From Clostridiales bacterium (GTDB lineage: Bacteria; Bacillota; Clostridia; Christensenellales; Borkfalkiaceae), in the NCBI GenBank assembly GCA_015055735.1, contig SVHP01000001.1, forward strand, positions 74,506 to 118,848: a stretch of 44,343 bases of DNA, written 5' to 3'. The notes beneath the pieces were generated by a model, which was not told the origin of the DNA, searched no databases, and saw nothing but the letters and a program-made list of their open reading frames with translations. Below are positions 1 through 8,909 of the stretch, piece by piece. A program made the translations under genes and the position numbers. Within the stretch, counting starts at the first letter, position 1. Each line of letters starts with the position of its first letter.

Positions 1-1128
1 GATATTTCTATTTCTCTTAACTTCTTCGTTAGGATTGATTTCAAATTCTGCGTTTTCAGTTTTTCCATCAGGGTAATTAGTAATAGTCACCTTTAACGGC
101 GTTAAAACAGCCATAGCACGTTCGGCGTGAATATTTAAATATTCTCTAATGCACGCTTCAAGATAACTTATTTGAACTTCAGAATTAGCCTTGCTAATAC
201 CGATTCTAGCGCAAAAATCCTTTAATGCTTCGGCAGGGATACCACGATTTCTTAAACCTGTTAAGGTAGGCATTCTAGGGTCGTCCCACCCTTCAACCGA
301 GCCGTCTTCAACCAACTTTTTAAGATATCTTTTACTCATAACGAGATTGGTCACGTTAAGACGAGCGAACTCAATTTGTCTTGGTTTATTCTTAAAGCCT
401 AGAGTAATACCAACCCAGTCGTAAAGTGGTCTATGGTCCTCAAACTCAAGCGTACAAAGCGAGTGGGTCACCCCTTGCATATAGTCGCAAATAGGATGCG
501 CAAAGTCGTACATAGGATAAATGCACCACTTATCGCCCGTGCGATAATGCGTTTCACGAAGTATTCTATAAATAACGGGATCACGCATATTGATATTAGG
601 CGAAGCCATATCTATTTTTGCCCTTAAACACTTTTCGCCGTCCTTAAACTTGCCTGCACGCATATCTGCAAATAAAGCAAGGTTTTCTTGAACGCTTCTA
701 TTTCTATAAGGGCTTTCCTTACCAGGTTCGGTTAAAGTTCCACGGTTAGCAGAAATTTCTTCAGGGGTCATATCGCAAACGTAAGCGTTGCCCATTTCAA
801 TTTCTTTAACTGCGAAATTATAAATATCTTCATAATAATCGGAAGCGTGAGTAATTTTATCATACTCAAAGCCAAGCCATTCAATGTCTTTTTTTATAGC
901 CTCTTCAAACTCTTCCTTTTCTTTACTTGGGTTAGTATCGTCTAAGAACAAATTACATTTGCCGTTATATTTTTCTTTAACGCCAAAGTTTAAGCACAAA
1001 GATTTTGCATGACCTATATGCAAATATCCGTTAGGTTCAGGTGGGAATCTAGTTTGTATGCTAGTCACCTTTCCACTTTCTAATTCTTCGTTTATAATTT
1101 GTTCAATAAAATTAGTTGCTTCAACCAT
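1..1128 (-). CDS. glnS: Glutaminyl-tRNA synthetase, 5' part (runs off window edge)
   Basis: Class I aminoacyl-tRNA synthetase that charges tRNA-Gln in the cytoplasm. The frame is open from an ATG at 1128 to base 1 (376 codons), so about the last third of a usual ~550-residue protein is missing. The N-terminal Rossmann fold carries the HIGH signature in the context [11 protein letters not shown] near residue 35 and a KMSKS-type loop reading VMSKR near residue 270. The block [17 protein letters not shown] separates GlnRS from bacterial GluRS. A GAAGG ribosome site lies just upstream of the ATG. A TATAAT-like -10 is visible at 1159-1164 but no convincing -35. Many Bacillota make Gln-tRNA by the GatCAB route instead, so a direct GlnRS is informative. 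The identification is firm; only the C-terminal anticodon-binding part is unseen. Confidence 0.95.
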   Translation of the reverse strand, partial: MVEATNFIEQIINEELESGKVTSIQTRFPPEPNGYLHIGHAKSLCLNFGVKEKYNGKCNLFLDDTNPSKEKEEFEEAIKKDIEWLGFEYDKITHASDYYEDIYNFAVKEIEMGNAYVCDMTPEEISANRGTLTEPGKESPYRNRSVQENLALFADMRAGKFKDGEKCLRAKIDMASPNINMRDPVIYRILRETHYRTGDKWCIYPMYDFAHPICDYMQGVTHSLCTLEFEDHRPLYDWVGITLGFKNKPRQIEFARLNVTNLVMSKRYLKKLVEDGSVEGWDDPRMPTLTGLRNRGIPAEALKDFCARIGISKANSEVQISYLEACIREYLNIHAERAMAVLTPLKVTITNYPDGKTENAEFEINPNEEVKRNRNI

Positions 1129-1249
1129 AGTGACACCTTCTAAACAAAATATGGAATAATTATAACATAAAATTAAAAAATAAAAAAGCAAAATAAATAA
1201 GAAAACCCATATTGAAGTAATGTTTTTTATTTTCCCTACTAAATTACCA

Positions 1250-1331
1250 ATAACTACTCCATAAAAAATGTGCAAAATGCAACAAAGTAGTTATAAGTTG
1301 CAATAACTTTGTAAAAATTATGCAGTATAAT
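1250..1331 (+). promoter_or_regulatory. Inverted repeats and TATAAT upstream of the DMT permease gene
   Basis: ATAACTACT (1250-1258) is repeated inverted as AGTAGTTAT (1286-1294). The second arm also forms a shorter palindrome, GTTAT-N8-ATAAC, ending in CTTTG. A TATAAT hexamer lies at 1326-1331, about 60 bases before the ATG. There is no good -35 at 16-18 bases, so activator dependence or an operator is possible. This is pattern only; no regulator is identified. Confidence 0.3.
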
Positions 1332-1391
1332 TAAACTATAAAAATAAAAAAGAAAAACTAAAGGCAACTACACGGTTATAGGATTACTTAT

Positions 1392-2252
1392 ATGAAATGG
1401 TTTTATTTAACTATAATGCCACTGCTTTCGGCGTTTAAGGTCACTTCTCAAGGCTATTTTTCAAAAGGCAAGTTAAACAGCACTGCAGATATGCTAAAAT
1501 TCACGGGATATATGTCCTTATTTTCAGCAATATCACTAATAATTTTTACCGTGAGAGAAGTGCCGTCTTTTGAAACTGTAATATACGCTCTTTTTCTTGC
1601 TATTTCAAGCGTTTCATATCAATCTCTTTATACTAAAGCGTTTACTTTAGGGCCTATATCTCTTTCTTCTACGATAGTTAGTTTTTCAATCGTTATTTCT
1701 ATAATTTTTTCTATCGTCGCTTATAACGAGCCTGTCACGGTATTTAAAATAGTAGGTTTTGTATTGATGGTTTTTTCTCTTATATTAACGCCGGCAAAAC
1801 AATCTAGCAACACAAAAACTTCTTTTAAGTGGCTTTTATTTTGCTTTTTAACCATTATTGCAACGGGAATGTATAATATCGTTCAAATAGTCTTTTCACA
1901 CAGCGACTTTTCAAACGAAAAATCGGCTTTAATTGCGACTTCTTACATTTTTGCATCAGCCATTTCTTTTATAATCATACCGTTTATTAAAGGCAAACAA
2001 CCTTTATACAAAACCGATAAAAAATTAGCGATATTTTTACCGTTAATGGGATTATCGTTGGGGTTATATTACCTATTCAACCTTTCTGCATTAGAACTCT
2101 TCCCCGCATCTGAATTTCTACCTTCATTATCGGCACTATGTCTTTTATGCACAATATTGATATCTTGCATATTGTTAAAAGAAAGGCTTACAATAAAACA
2201 AATATTCGGCGTTATATCAACTATTTTATCAGTAGTTTTCTTAAACCTATAA
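1392..2252 (+). CDS. EamA/DMT-family membrane transporter
   Basis: A 286-residue, almost entirely hydrophobic protein with about ten predicted membrane segments in two repeated halves, the layout of EamA (drug/metabolite transporter) permeases. The repeat boundary falls near residue 140, after a KQSSNTKTS linker. Charged residues cluster at the short loops (KGKQPLYKTDKK near 200, KERLTIKQ near 265). Family members export or import small metabolites, but the substrate cannot be read from the sequence. The gene stands alone, facing away from glnS, with its own upstream region and a strong terminator. The ribosome site before the ATG is weak (AGGATT). The family call is good; the function is open. 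Confidence 0.8.
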   Translation: MKWFYLTIMPLLSAFKVTSQGYFSKGKLNSTADMLKFTGYMSLFSAISLIIFTVREVPSFETVIYALFLAISSVSYQSLYTKAFTLGPISLSSTIVSFSIVISIIFSIVAYNEPVTVFKIVGFVLMVFSLILTPAKQSSNTKTSFKWLLFCFLTIIATGMYNIVQIVFSHSDFSNEKSALIATSYIFASAISFIIIPFIKGKQPLYKTDKKLAIFLPLMGLSLGLYYLFNLSALELFPASEFLPSLSALCLLCTILISCILLKERLTIKQIFGVISTILSVVFLNL

Positions 2253-2283
2253 ATATTTACAACCTAACAAATATAATCAATAT

Positions 2284-2316
2284 CGTGGCTTGAAATAAAT
2301 TCGAGCCACGTTTTTT
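2284..2316 (+). terminator. Rho-independent terminator after the DMT permease
   Basis: CGTGGCT (2284-2290) pairs with AGCCACG (2304-2310), extended inward by a T-G wobble and GAA/TTC, followed by six T residues. The T tract almost abuts the -35 of the next promoter. Confidence 0.85.
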
Positions 2317-2318
2317 AC

Positions 2319-2347
2319 TTGACTAAATTTTTTATATAATGTACAAT
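2319..2347 (+). promoter_or_regulatory. Promoter of glyQS
   Basis: TTGACT (2319-2324), a 17-base spacer and TACAAT (2342-2347). Predicted transcription start is near 2354, leaving a leader of only about 34 bases before the ATG at 2388. That is far too short for a T-box. An apparent TATAAT at 2335-2340 lies only 10 bases from the -35 and is not the -10. Confidence 0.75.
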
Positions 2348-2387
2348 AACTAATGAAATTTTTAAAAATACTATAAGGAACTGTATT

Positions 2388-3797
2388 ATGGAAGAAAAAA
2401 ACATGAGTGCAACCATGGAAAAAATCGTTAACCTTTGTAAAAATAGGGGTTTCATTTTCCCTGGCAGTGAAATTTACGGTGGACTTGCAAACACTTGGGA
2501 CTACGGTCCTTTAGGCGTTGAACTTAAAAACAATATCAAGCGTGCTTGGTGGCAAAAGTTTGTTACTGAAAACAAACTTAACGTAGGTTTAGACGCCGCT
2601 ATTTTAATGAACCCACAAACTTGGGTAGCATCAGGACACTTGGCAGGCTTTTCTGATCCACTTATGGACTGTAAAGAATGTCACGAAAGATTTAGGGCTG
2701 ATAAACTTATTGAAGACTGGGTTCAAGAAAATAATTTCACCCTTCCAAAGCCAATAGACGCTTTCTCTCACCAAGAGATGAAAGACTTCGTTGAAGAACA
2801 CAATATCCCATGCCCTACTTGTAAAAAACACAACTTTACCGATATTCGTCAATTCAACTTAATGTTCAAAACTTTCCAAGGCGTAACTGAAGATGCAAAA
2901 AATACCGTGTACCTTCGTCCAGAAACTGCACAAGGTATTTTCACCAACTTCGTTAACGTTCAAAGAACGACTAGAAAGAAAATCCCTTTCGGTATTGCTC
3001 AAATAGGAAAATCGTTTAGAAACGAAATTACCCCTGGTAACTTTATTTTCCGTGTTCGTGAATTTGAACAAATGGAACTTGAATTCTTCTGTCAACCTGG
3101 TACTGATTTAGAATGGTTTAGTTATTGGCGTTCTTTCTGCCACAACTGGCTATTGTCTTTAGGTATTAAGGACGAAAGATTAAGACTTCGTGATCACGAT
3201 CCAGAAGAACTTTGCTTCTACTCTAAAGCGACCACCGACTTTGAATACTTATTCCCATTCGGTTGGGGCGAACTTTGGGGGGTTGCCGATAGAACTGACT
3301 ACGACCTTACCCAACACAAGAATACTTCTAATAAAGACTTATCTTACTTCGACCAAGAAACGGGCGAAAGATATATACCTTACGTAGTAGAACCAAGCTT
3401 AGGTGTTGAAAGAACTGTTCTTGCAATACTTTGCAACGCTTACGACGAAGAAGTAGTTGATAGCGAAAAGAACGACGTTAGAACGGTTTTAAGACTTCAC
3501 CCTACCCTTGCTCCTTTCAAAGCTGCAGTATTGCCACTTTCTAAAAAGTTATCGGAAAAGGCTGATGAAGTTTATAGCGATTTAATCAAGTCCTTTCCTG
3601 TTGATTACGACGAATCGGGCTCAATCGGTAAACGTTATCGCCGTCAAGACGAAATCGGTACTCCTTTCTGTATCACTATCGATTTTGATACTTTGGAAAA
3701 TGATACCGTTACTATTCGTGATAGAGATACTATGGAACAAGTTAGACTCCCTATTGCTGAATTGAAGAACTACGTTTTAGATAAAATCGTATTTTAA
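2388..3797 (+). CDS. glyQS: Glycyl-tRNA synthetase (single-chain, dimeric type)
   Basis: Class II synthetase of the eukaryote/archaea-like homodimeric type, 469 residues, which attaches glycine to tRNA-Gly. The N-terminal block [20 protein letters not shown] is diagnostic, and class II motif 2 appears as [22 protein letters not shown] zinc-binding-like insertion holds CKEC (near residue 90) and CPTC (near residue 140). The C-terminal HGTP anticodon domain starts near [18 protein letters not shown] sits 8 bases before the ATG; a second in-frame ATG five codons later (MSATMEKIV) has no better ribosome site. The gene is monocistronic between a promoter and a strong terminator. It is distinct from the alpha2beta2 GlyQ/GlyS enzyme of Bacillus. 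Confidence 0.96.
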   Translation: MEEKNMSATMEKIVNLCKNRGFIFPGSEIYGGLANTWDYGPLGVELKNNIKRAWWQKFVTENKLNVGLDAAILMNPQTWVASGHLAGFSDPLMDCKECHERFRADKLIEDWVQENNFTLPKPIDAFSHQEMKDFVEEHNIPCPTCKKHNFTDIRQFNLMFKTFQGVTEDAKNTVYLRPETAQGIFTNFVNVQRTTRKKIPFGIAQIGKSFRNEITPGNFIFRVREFEQMELEFFCQPGTDLEWFSYWRSFCHNWLLSLGIKDERLRLRDHDPEELCFYSKATTDFEYLFPFGWGELWGVADRTDYDLTQHKNTSNKDLSYFDQETGERYIPYVVEPSLGVERTVLAILCNAYDEEVVDSEKNDVRTVLRLHPTLAPFKAAVLPLSKKLSEKADEVYSDLIKSFPVDYDESGSIGKRYRRQDEIGTPFCITIDFDTLENDTVTIRDRDTMEQVRLPIAELKNYVLDKIVF

Positions 3798-3818
3798 TTA
3801 AAATCAAACCTATTAAAA

Positions 3819-3847
3819 GCACTTGCAGTCATTGCAAGTGCTTTTTT
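3819..3847 (+). terminator. Terminator of glyQS
   Basis: GCACTTGC (3819-3826) pairs with GCAAGTGC (3834-3841) around a 7-base loop, followed by a run of six T residues. It lies about 20 bases after the glyQS stop. Confidence 0.9.
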
Positions 3848-3917
3848 AAGTTAAAGATTTGAACGCATATTTTTAATGCGATAAAAAAAATGAAAAATAT
3901 TTAATTACTCTAATATC

Positions 3918-3963
3918 AAATATTATTTATTCTATTGACAAAATATGGAATATTTAATATAAT
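3918..3963 (+). promoter_or_regulatory. Rubrerythrin promoter with two AT palindromes
   Basis: Full-consensus promoter: TTGACA (3935-3940), 17-base spacer, TATAAT (3958-3963). The spacer is occupied by AAATAT-GGA-ATATTT (3941-3955), and a second short palindrome AAATA-T-TATTT lies just upstream of the -35 (3918-3928). The placement suggests repression by an oxidative-stress regulator such as PerR, but the match to the published PerR box is only partial. The promoter is confident, the operator tentative. Confidence 0.7.
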
Positions 3964-4001
3964 TAGTGTACAAAATATAATAAAAAGATAAGGAGTTCAA
4001 T

Positions 4002-4538
4002 ATGAATTTAAAAGGCACTAAAACTGAAAAGAATTTATTAGAAGCATTTGCAGGCGAATCACAAGCACGCAACAAATACACTTATTATGCTTCAAAAGCA
4101 AAAAAAGAAGGATATGAACAAATTGCAGCATTGTTTTTAGAAACTGCTGACAACGAAAAAGAACACGCTAAAATTTGGTTCAAACTTTTACACAACGGTA
4201 TGCCATCTACGATAGAAAATCTTAAAGATGCAGCTGCTGGTGAAAACGGCGAATGGACTGAAATGTATGCAAGAATGGCAAAAGAAGCAAAAGAAGAAGG
4301 TTTTGATGATATTGCTAGACTTTTTGCAGGTGTTGCAGCAATTGAAAAAGAACACGAAGAAAGATATCTTGCCCTTCTAAAGAATCTCGAAGATGGAAAA
4401 GTGTTTAAGAAAGACCAAAAATGCGTTTGGATTTGCAGAAACTGTGGCCATATCATTGATAATGACTCAGCTCCTGAAAAATGCCCTATTTGCGACCATC
4501 CAAAAGCATATTTCCAACTAAGAGTTATCAATTACTAA
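4002..4538 (+). CDS. rbr: Rubrerythrin
   Basis: Cytoplasmic non-heme iron peroxidase that reduces hydrogen peroxide in anaerobes using electrons from NADH via rubredoxin-type partners. It has 178 residues, the usual length. Residues 1-135 form the ferritin-like four-helix domain with the di-iron ligands in E19 (GESQARNKY), NEKEH (51-55) and a second EKEH (115-118). Residues 141-178 form the rubredoxin-like domain with CRNC (C145, C148) and CPIC (C161, C164). AAGGAG precedes the ATG by 7 bases. The gene is monocistronic, with a strong promoter and a strong terminator, as expected for an abundant oxygen-defence protein. Confidence 0.96.
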   Translation: MNLKGTKTEKNLLEAFAGESQARNKYTYYASKAKKEGYEQIAALFLETADNEKEHAKIWFKLLHNGMPSTIENLKDAAAGENGEWTEMYARMAKEAKEEGFDDIARLFAGVAAIEKEHEERYLALLKNLEDGKVFKKDQKCVWICRNCGHIIDNDSAPEKCPICDHPKAYFQLRVINY

Positions 4539-4560
4539 TATCAATGAAATTTAAAATTAA

Positions 4561-4592
4561 AATTGCCTAACCGATTGGTTAGGCAATTTTTT
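4561..4592 (+). terminator. Terminator of rubrerythrin
   Basis: AATTGCCTAACC (4561-4572) pairs perfectly with GGTTAGGCAATT (4577-4588) around a GATT loop, followed by T residues. The A-rich flank on the other side could also let it serve the convergent gene ending at 4623. Confidence 0.9.
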
Positions 4593-4622
4593 ATTATAGT
4601 TTTTTGTATTGTTATGCGAATT

Positions 4623-5015
4623 TTAAGCCACTAGTTTAGCATAATACGCTGCCACTATTCCCGATACTTCATAGAATAAAAATACGGTAGCAACGATAGT
4701 CAATATAAGAGCGATTAAACCACCTCTACTAGCGCTTGCGGCTTTTAGTGGATATTCATCCTTCCAAACCATATATAAAATTAATGCGGCGAAAGGAACT
4801 AGGAAACACACTAAAGAGATACCAAAACTAGAGTAATCGTTTCTATAATCGTCGTATCTTTGAACTTGTTGAACAGGTTTAGCTTGTTTAACTTCCTTTT
4901 CTTCTTTCTTTTTAGTCTCAACTTGCTTTTCTTCTACGTATAAATCCTTACTTCCACAAAACGGACATTCTTCTCTATTTTTTGGAACAAATTCGCCACA
5001 GTTTTTACAATACAT
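4623..5015 (-). CDS. Zinc-ribbon protein with two membrane segments
   Basis: A 130-residue protein of unknown function. It starts with a double-CxxC zinc ribbon (CKNC at residues 3-6, CPFC near 17-20), followed by a charged Lys/Glu-rich linker (about 28-50). Two hydrophobic helices follow (about 65-85 and 98-120) with a short WKDEYPLKA-type loop between them. This zinc ribbon-linker-2TM layout is widespread in Bacillota, usually annotated only as zinc ribbon domain-containing protein. GGAG lies close before the ATG, and the gene has its own promoter at 5040-5068. No neighbour suggests a role. Confidence 0.8.
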   Translation of the reverse strand: MYCKNCGEFVPKNREECPFCGSKDLYVEEKQVETKKKEEKEVKQAKPVQQVQRYDDYRNDYSSFGISLVCFLVPFAALILYMVWKDEYPLKAASASRGGLIALILTIVATVFLFYEVSGIVAAYYAKLVA

Positions 5016-5039
5016 ACTTCTTCTCCATTGTTTTTTAAT

Positions 5040-5068
5040 ATTATACCAATCAATGATTTTAGTGTCAA
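5040..5068 (-). promoter_or_regulatory. Promoter of the zinc-ribbon gene
   Basis: On the minus strand, TTGACA (5068-5063), a 17-base spacer and TATAAT (5045-5040), about 25 bases before the ATG at 5015. Both hexamers match consensus exactly. Confidence 0.8.
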
Positions 5069-5184
5069 GTGTTTTTTAGATCAAATTAAATATAGCAGTC
5101 ATAAAAAATCAAAACTGCCCAATTTTTAACAAATTTTATCTTAAAAACAAACTCTACTTAACTTTAGAAAACACTTAACTCAAA

Positions 5185-5526
5185 TTAAGCAGGTGTCCAA
5201 CCCATTTTTTGACCAGACAAAATGTGTATATGCAAGTGGAACACAGTTTGTCCTGCGTCGTCGCCTTGGTTAATAACGAGCCTATAACCGTTTTCTAGTT
5301 GCAATTCTTTTTGAAGTTTAGGAATAGTTAAAAAGCATTGTCTTAACATTTCGCTTTGTTCTTCGGTCATATCGGCAAGCAACTTAAAGTGGCTTTTTGG
5401 TATAGCCAAAAAATGATTTTTTGCTTTTGGATCGATATCCTTAATGACAATCATATTTTTGTCTTCATACATTTTAGTACAAGGGATTTCACCCTTAATA
5501 ATCTTACAAAACAAACAGTTTTCCAT
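5185..5526 (-). CDS. hinT: HIT-family nucleotide hydrolase (HinT-like)
   Basis: Histidine-triad protein of 113 residues, the usual length for HinT. Family members hydrolyse purine nucleoside phosphoramidates and aminoacyl-adenylates. The triad reads HLHIHI (H97, H99, H101) and is preceded by the typical NQGDDAGQTVFH. The N-terminus CLFCKIIKGEIP is also characteristic. AAGGAG lies 8 bases before the ATG. It is the last gene of the heat-shock operon, 23 bases after mtaB. No strong terminator is visible downstream; the interval to 5068 contains only a weak GCAGT/ACTGC hairpin. The identification is firm; the physiological substrate is unknown. Confidence 0.93.
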   Translation of the reverse strand: MENCLFCKIIKGEIPCTKMYEDKNMIVIKDIDPKAKNHFLAIPKSHFKLLADMTEEQSEMLRQCFLTIPKLQKELQLENGYRLVINQGDDAGQTVFHLHIHILSGQKMGWTPA

Positions 5527-5549
5527 AATATTTTCTCCTTTTCATATTT

Positions 5550-6788
5550 CTAACGGACGACAACTGCTTTGGCTCCGTCTAAATACGGTTCAATAATTTT
5601 TACTTTATTAAATTCTTTATCGCAACAAAAGTCCTTAACGTAAACTCTTAAATAGTTTTCAGTATACCCCGTTGCGTATCCGTCCTTCTGGTCTTCAAAC
5701 AAAAAGTATGCTTCTTTACCCACCATAGAAAGAGCAAAATCATTTTTGCACTTTGCCTTTAATTCCAACAGTTTATCAAGCCTTTGCTTTTTAACTTCAG
5801 ACGATAAATCTTGCATTTTACTAGCCACAGTCCCACTTCTAGGGCTGAACGGGAAGGGGTGAATATCGCTAAATCTAACTTGTTCGACAAGTGCGCAAGT
5901 ATCTTTAAAATCCCCTTCGGTTTCGGTTGGAAAACCGACTATGATATCGGTAGTAATACAAGGATTTTCAAAATATTTTCTAATTAAATTTACCTTATCG
6001 ATATATTCTTCTCTAGTATAGTGTCTATTCATCTTTTTAAGCACGCTATTTGAGCCCGACTGCAAAGAAAGATGAAAATGTGGCGCAAAGTTTTTTAAGT
6101 TCTTAACTGCCGACAAAAACTCGTCGTCAATGACGTTTACCTCTAGTGAGCCTAGCCTTATTCTAGTATCAACGTCTTTTAATTCCCTCATCAAGTGCTT
6201 GAGTTTCAAACCGTTAAAGTCGTAAGCCGATAAATTTATGCCGTTTATAACGGCTTCTTTAGGCTTAATCATTTCAATTTCGGCTATAACACTCTTAGGA
6301 TCTCTCGCCCTACATCTTCCACGAAGGTAAGGAATTATACAATAACTGCAAAAATTATTGCAACCGTCTTGAACTTTAATATAAGCCCGAGTTCTTAAGG
6401 ATTTAGTAGATAAAAGCTCTTCAAACTTATCTGTTTGCTCGGCAATTTTTTCGCCCTTTTCATTTAGCATCGATAATATTTGGTTTTTATTAAACACGCC
6501 CGTCACTAAAAAATCGTCCGCCTTAGACGAAAATTGTTTAGGATTTTTTTGAACTGCGCAACCCGTAAAGATAATCTTTGCATCTTTTGAAAGTTTTCTA
6601 ATTCTGCTTGCCATTTGCCTAGATTTCTTTTCAGCCTCTGCCGTCACTGCGCAAGTATTGACTATGTAAAGGTCGGCGGGAACGAGTTTATCACTAACTT
6701 CATATCCCAAATCGCAAAGACCACTTATTAAAGAATCGCTCTCGCACTCGTTAACCTTGCAACCGAGAGTAAAAACTACGGCTTTCAT
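5550..6788 (-). CDS. mtaB: tRNA t6A37 methylthiotransferase MtaB
   Basis: Radical-SAM methylthiotransferase that turns t6A37 into ms2t6A37 in tRNAs reading ANN codons. From the chosen start it has 412 residues. The N-terminal UPF0004 domain carries the auxiliary-cluster cysteines C10 (TLGCKVNECESD), C46 (VNTCAV) and C77 (TGCAVQ). The radical-SAM cluster is C143/C147/C150 (DGCNNFCSYCIIPYLRG), and a TRAM-like tail follows. The KVNECES motif points to MtaB rather than MiaB. The frame is open 12 codons further upstream, but the ATG at 6788 is preferred. It begins the conserved MKAVVFTLGC block, has AGGAAA upstream, and overlaps the prmA stop as ATGA, a translational-coupling arrangement. Part of the dnaJ operon. 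Confidence 0.94.
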   Translation of the reverse strand: MKAVVFTLGCKVNECESDSLISGLCDLGYEVSDKLVPADLYIVNTCAVTAEAEKKSRQMASRIRKLSKDAKIIFTGCAVQKNPKQFSSKADDFLVTGVFNKNQILSMLNEKGEKIAEQTDKFEELLSTKSLRTRAYIKVQDGCNNFCSYCIIPYLRGRCRARDPKSVIAEIEMIKPKEAVINGINLSAYDFNGLKLKHLMRELKDVDTRIRLGSLEVNVIDDEFLSAVKNLKNFAPHFHLSLQSGSNSVLKKMNRHYTREEYIDKVNLIRKYFENPCITTDIIVGFPTETEGDFKDTCALVEQVRFSDIHPFPFSPRSGTVASKMQDLSSEVKKQRLDKLLELKAKCKNDFALSMVGKEAYFLFEDQKDGYATGYTENYLRVYVKDFCCDKEFNKVKIIEPYLDGAKAVVVR

Positions 6789-7726
6789 AACGAATTTCCT
6801 TTTTTTAAGACGAGAACACTCCACTCGCCCTTAATCTTTTGTTCAACAAACTCAAATCCAGCATCACGGTATGCCTTTTTAACGGCATCTAACCTTTCGA
6901 CCAAAATACCACTTAAAATAATCACGCCGTTATCCAAAAGGTTTTTACCTATATGTGGAGCAAAGAAAATCAAAACTTCAGCCATGATATTACAAACGAT
7001 AACTTCGCCCTTAACGGTATTATCATCTAATAGATTTTTTAATAATACCACGCCGTTGTTAACGCCGTTAAGTTTCATATTATGCTCGGTTGCAGTAATT
7101 GCGCATTCGTCAATATCGGTCATAACGACCTTTTTAGCGCCGAGTTTACTAGCCGAAATACCGAGTATTCCACTACCACACCCAACGTCTAACACCGTAT
7201 CGTCTTTATCAACGTATTTAGCAAGCATTTCCACGCACATAGAAGTGGTTTCGTGCTCGCCCGTGCCGAACGCCATGTTGGAGTCTAATAAAATCTTTAT
7301 CTCGTCTTGAGTTTGTTTATAATCTATCCATTCTGGAACTATTACGACCTTGCCGATATGTATAGGCTTAAAATGTTCCTTCCATTGTTCACGCCAAAGG
7401 TCGCCGTCAATCTCCCTTTTAATAGTTTCTAACGAGCCAAGGTCAAGGGGGCTATTTTGTTTTAATGCAATTAAAGCTTTTTCAACGTCCGATATCTTTT
7501 GATTTGCAACGTCAACAGGAAAATACGCTTTAACAAGTACGGTCTTATCAGCCTTAAATATATTTTCATCAGCGTAATCCCACGCCCTACCGTCTTTTGC
7601 AAGGGCAATAACGTCCTCAACGTCGTTTATAACGACGCCTAAGTCCGTATATTCCCATAATAAATCGCTGATTAGGTCGCCACCTATATGAGTTGTTGAT
7701 ATCGTTAACTCTATAAATTTATTCAA
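6785..7726 (-). CDS. prmA: Ribosomal protein L11 methyltransferase (TTG start)
   Basis: SAM-dependent methyltransferase that trimethylates ribosomal protein L11. It has 313 residues from the start chosen here. The SAM-binding motif I is VLDVGCGSGILGIS, followed by the motif II-like VVMTDIDECAI and the PrmA-typical NIMAEVL. Homologues begin M-x-W/F-IELTI-x-TT. Here that block (NKFIELTISTT) follows a TTG at 7726, with GGAAGG eight bases upstream. An alternative ATG at 7783 would lie inside the dnaJ coding region and lacks a good ribosome site, so TTG is preferred. Lies directly after dnaJ, a common Clostridia and Bacilli order, and overlaps mtaB by ATGA. Confidence 0.93.
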   Translation of the reverse strand: MNKFIELTISTTHIGGDLISDLLWEYTDLGVVINDVEDVIALAKDGRAWDYADENIFKADKTVLVKAYFPVDVANQKISDVEKALIALKQNSPLDLGSLETIKREIDGDLWREQWKEHFKPIHIGKVVIVPEWIDYKQTQDEIKILLDSNMAFGTGEHETTSMCVEMLAKYVDKDDTVLDVGCGSGILGISASKLGAKKVVMTDIDECAITATEHNMKLNGVNNGVVLLKNLLDDNTVKGEVIVCNIMAEVLIFFAPHIGKNLLDNGVIILSGILVERLDAVKKAYRDAGFEFVEQKIKGEWSVLVLKKGNSL

Positions 7727-7757
7727 TATTTTTTCCTTCCGTTTTTTATAGTTAAAC

Positions 7758-8894
7758 TTATTTACCGTATGGATTTTGACCATACATAGTTTCCAAATTA
7801 TCTTTGTACTGTTTCATTCTAGAACATTGTTTAATATCAGTACTCTTTTCCAATTCTTCTAAAATTTTCTTTTGTTCTTTAGTAATTCTGGTTGGTACTT
7901 CAACAACCACTTCTATATATAAGTCACCTATACCACGGTTTGTTTTAATACCCTTGCCACGAACGAAAAATACTTTACCACTTTGCGTACCTTCAGGTAT
8001 GGTATAGTCCAAAGTTTCATCTATTAGTGGAACTTTAACTTTTCCACCCAAAGTTGCCGTTCTAAAACTTATAGGCACTTGAACGTAAAGGTCGAAATTC
8101 TTACGCTTAAAGATTTTGCTTGGCTCAACCTTAATGACTATAATAAGGTCACCTGCAGGTCCACCGTTAGTGCTTGCTTGTCCAAACCCAACCTTTCTTA
8201 TATAACTGCCCGTATCTGCGCCAGCAGGAATATCTAAAGTCACTTTAGTGCTTGCCCTAGAATATCCTTTGCCGTTACACTCTTTACAGTTTTCTAAAAT
8301 CTTTTTACCCGTACCCTTACACTCGTCACAAGGCTTAACGCTTACCGAACGGAAAAATCCGTTACTTGAAGTGTATTGAACTTGTCCCGTTCCACCACAC
8401 TTTTCACAAGTTTTATAAGCCGTACCACCCTTAGCGCCCGTGCCTTTACATGCGGCGCACGGCTCGTTACGAGTATATACGACTTCCCTACGACAGCCTT
8501 TAGCAGCATCGAGAAAGCTCATAGAAATCTCAACGGTTACGTCATCGCCTTTAGTTTTGGTTTGAGCCCTTGATCTGCCCCCACCAAATCCACCGAATAT
8601 ATCGCCAAAAATATCGCCAAAGTCACTAAAGCCACCAAATCCACCGTTACCGCCGAACCCACCAAAACCTGCATTACCATCAGCCGAGCCAAAAGTATCG
8701 TAATTTTTTCTTTTCTTTTCATCCGATAATACTTCGTTAGCTTCGTTTATTTCCTTAAACTTCTCAGCGCATTGTGGGTCGTTTGGATGAAGGTCTGGGT
8801 GATACTTTTTAACTAACGTCCTATATGCCTTTTTAATATCGTCTTGTGTAGCGTCTTTACTAACCCCAAGAATTTCATAATAATCTTTTGCCAT
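7758..8894 (-). CDS. dnaJ: Chaperone DnaJ
   Basis: Hsp40 co-chaperone that stimulates DnaK ATPase and delivers substrates; 378 residues. The J domain has the HPD triad at residues 32-34. It is followed by a Gly/Phe-rich linker (about 70-105), four CxxCxGxG zinc repeats ([32 protein letters not shown]; about 145-215) and the C-terminal substrate-binding domains. This is a full-length type I DnaJ with nothing missing. It is separated from dnaK by two YgjV-like membrane genes, which is unusual; dnaK and dnaJ are normally adjacent. Expected to be controlled by the CIRCE/HrcA promoter at 13.7 kb. Confidence 0.97.
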   Translation of the reverse strand: MAKDYYEILGVSKDATQDDIKKAYRTLVKKYHPDLHPNDPQCAEKFKEINEANEVLSDEKKRKNYDTFGSADGNAGFGGFGGNGGFGGFSDFGDIFGDIFGGFGGGRSRAQTKTKGDDVTVEISMSFLDAAKGCRREVVYTRNEPCAACKGTGAKGGTAYKTCEKCGGTGQVQYTSSNGFFRSVSVKPCDECKGTGKKILENCKECNGKGYSRASTKVTLDIPAGADTGSYIRKVGFGQASTNGGPAGDLIIVIKVEPSKIFKRKNFDLYVQVPISFRTATLGGKVKVPLIDETLDYTIPEGTQSGKVFFVRGKGIKTNRGIGDLYIEVVVEVPTRITKEQKKILEELEKSTDIKQCSRMKQYKDNLETMYGQNPYGK

Positions 8895-8909
8895 AAAATT
8901 TTCCTTTAA

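Noticed and set aside
2335-2340. TATAAT as -10 for glyQS
   Set aside because: Only 10 bases from the TTGACT -35; TACAAT at 2342-2347 has the correct 17-base spacing.
4085-4531. 148-codon open frame opposite rubrerythrin
   Set aside because: It is the exact antisense shadow of rbr, whose codon pattern and motifs are unambiguous. No ribosome site and no recognisable domain.
7727-7783. Longer prmA start inside dnaJ
   Set aside because: The TTG at 7726 has GGAAGG at proper spacing and matches the family N-terminus; the extra 19 residues are antigenic-looking, Lys-rich and unconserved in type.
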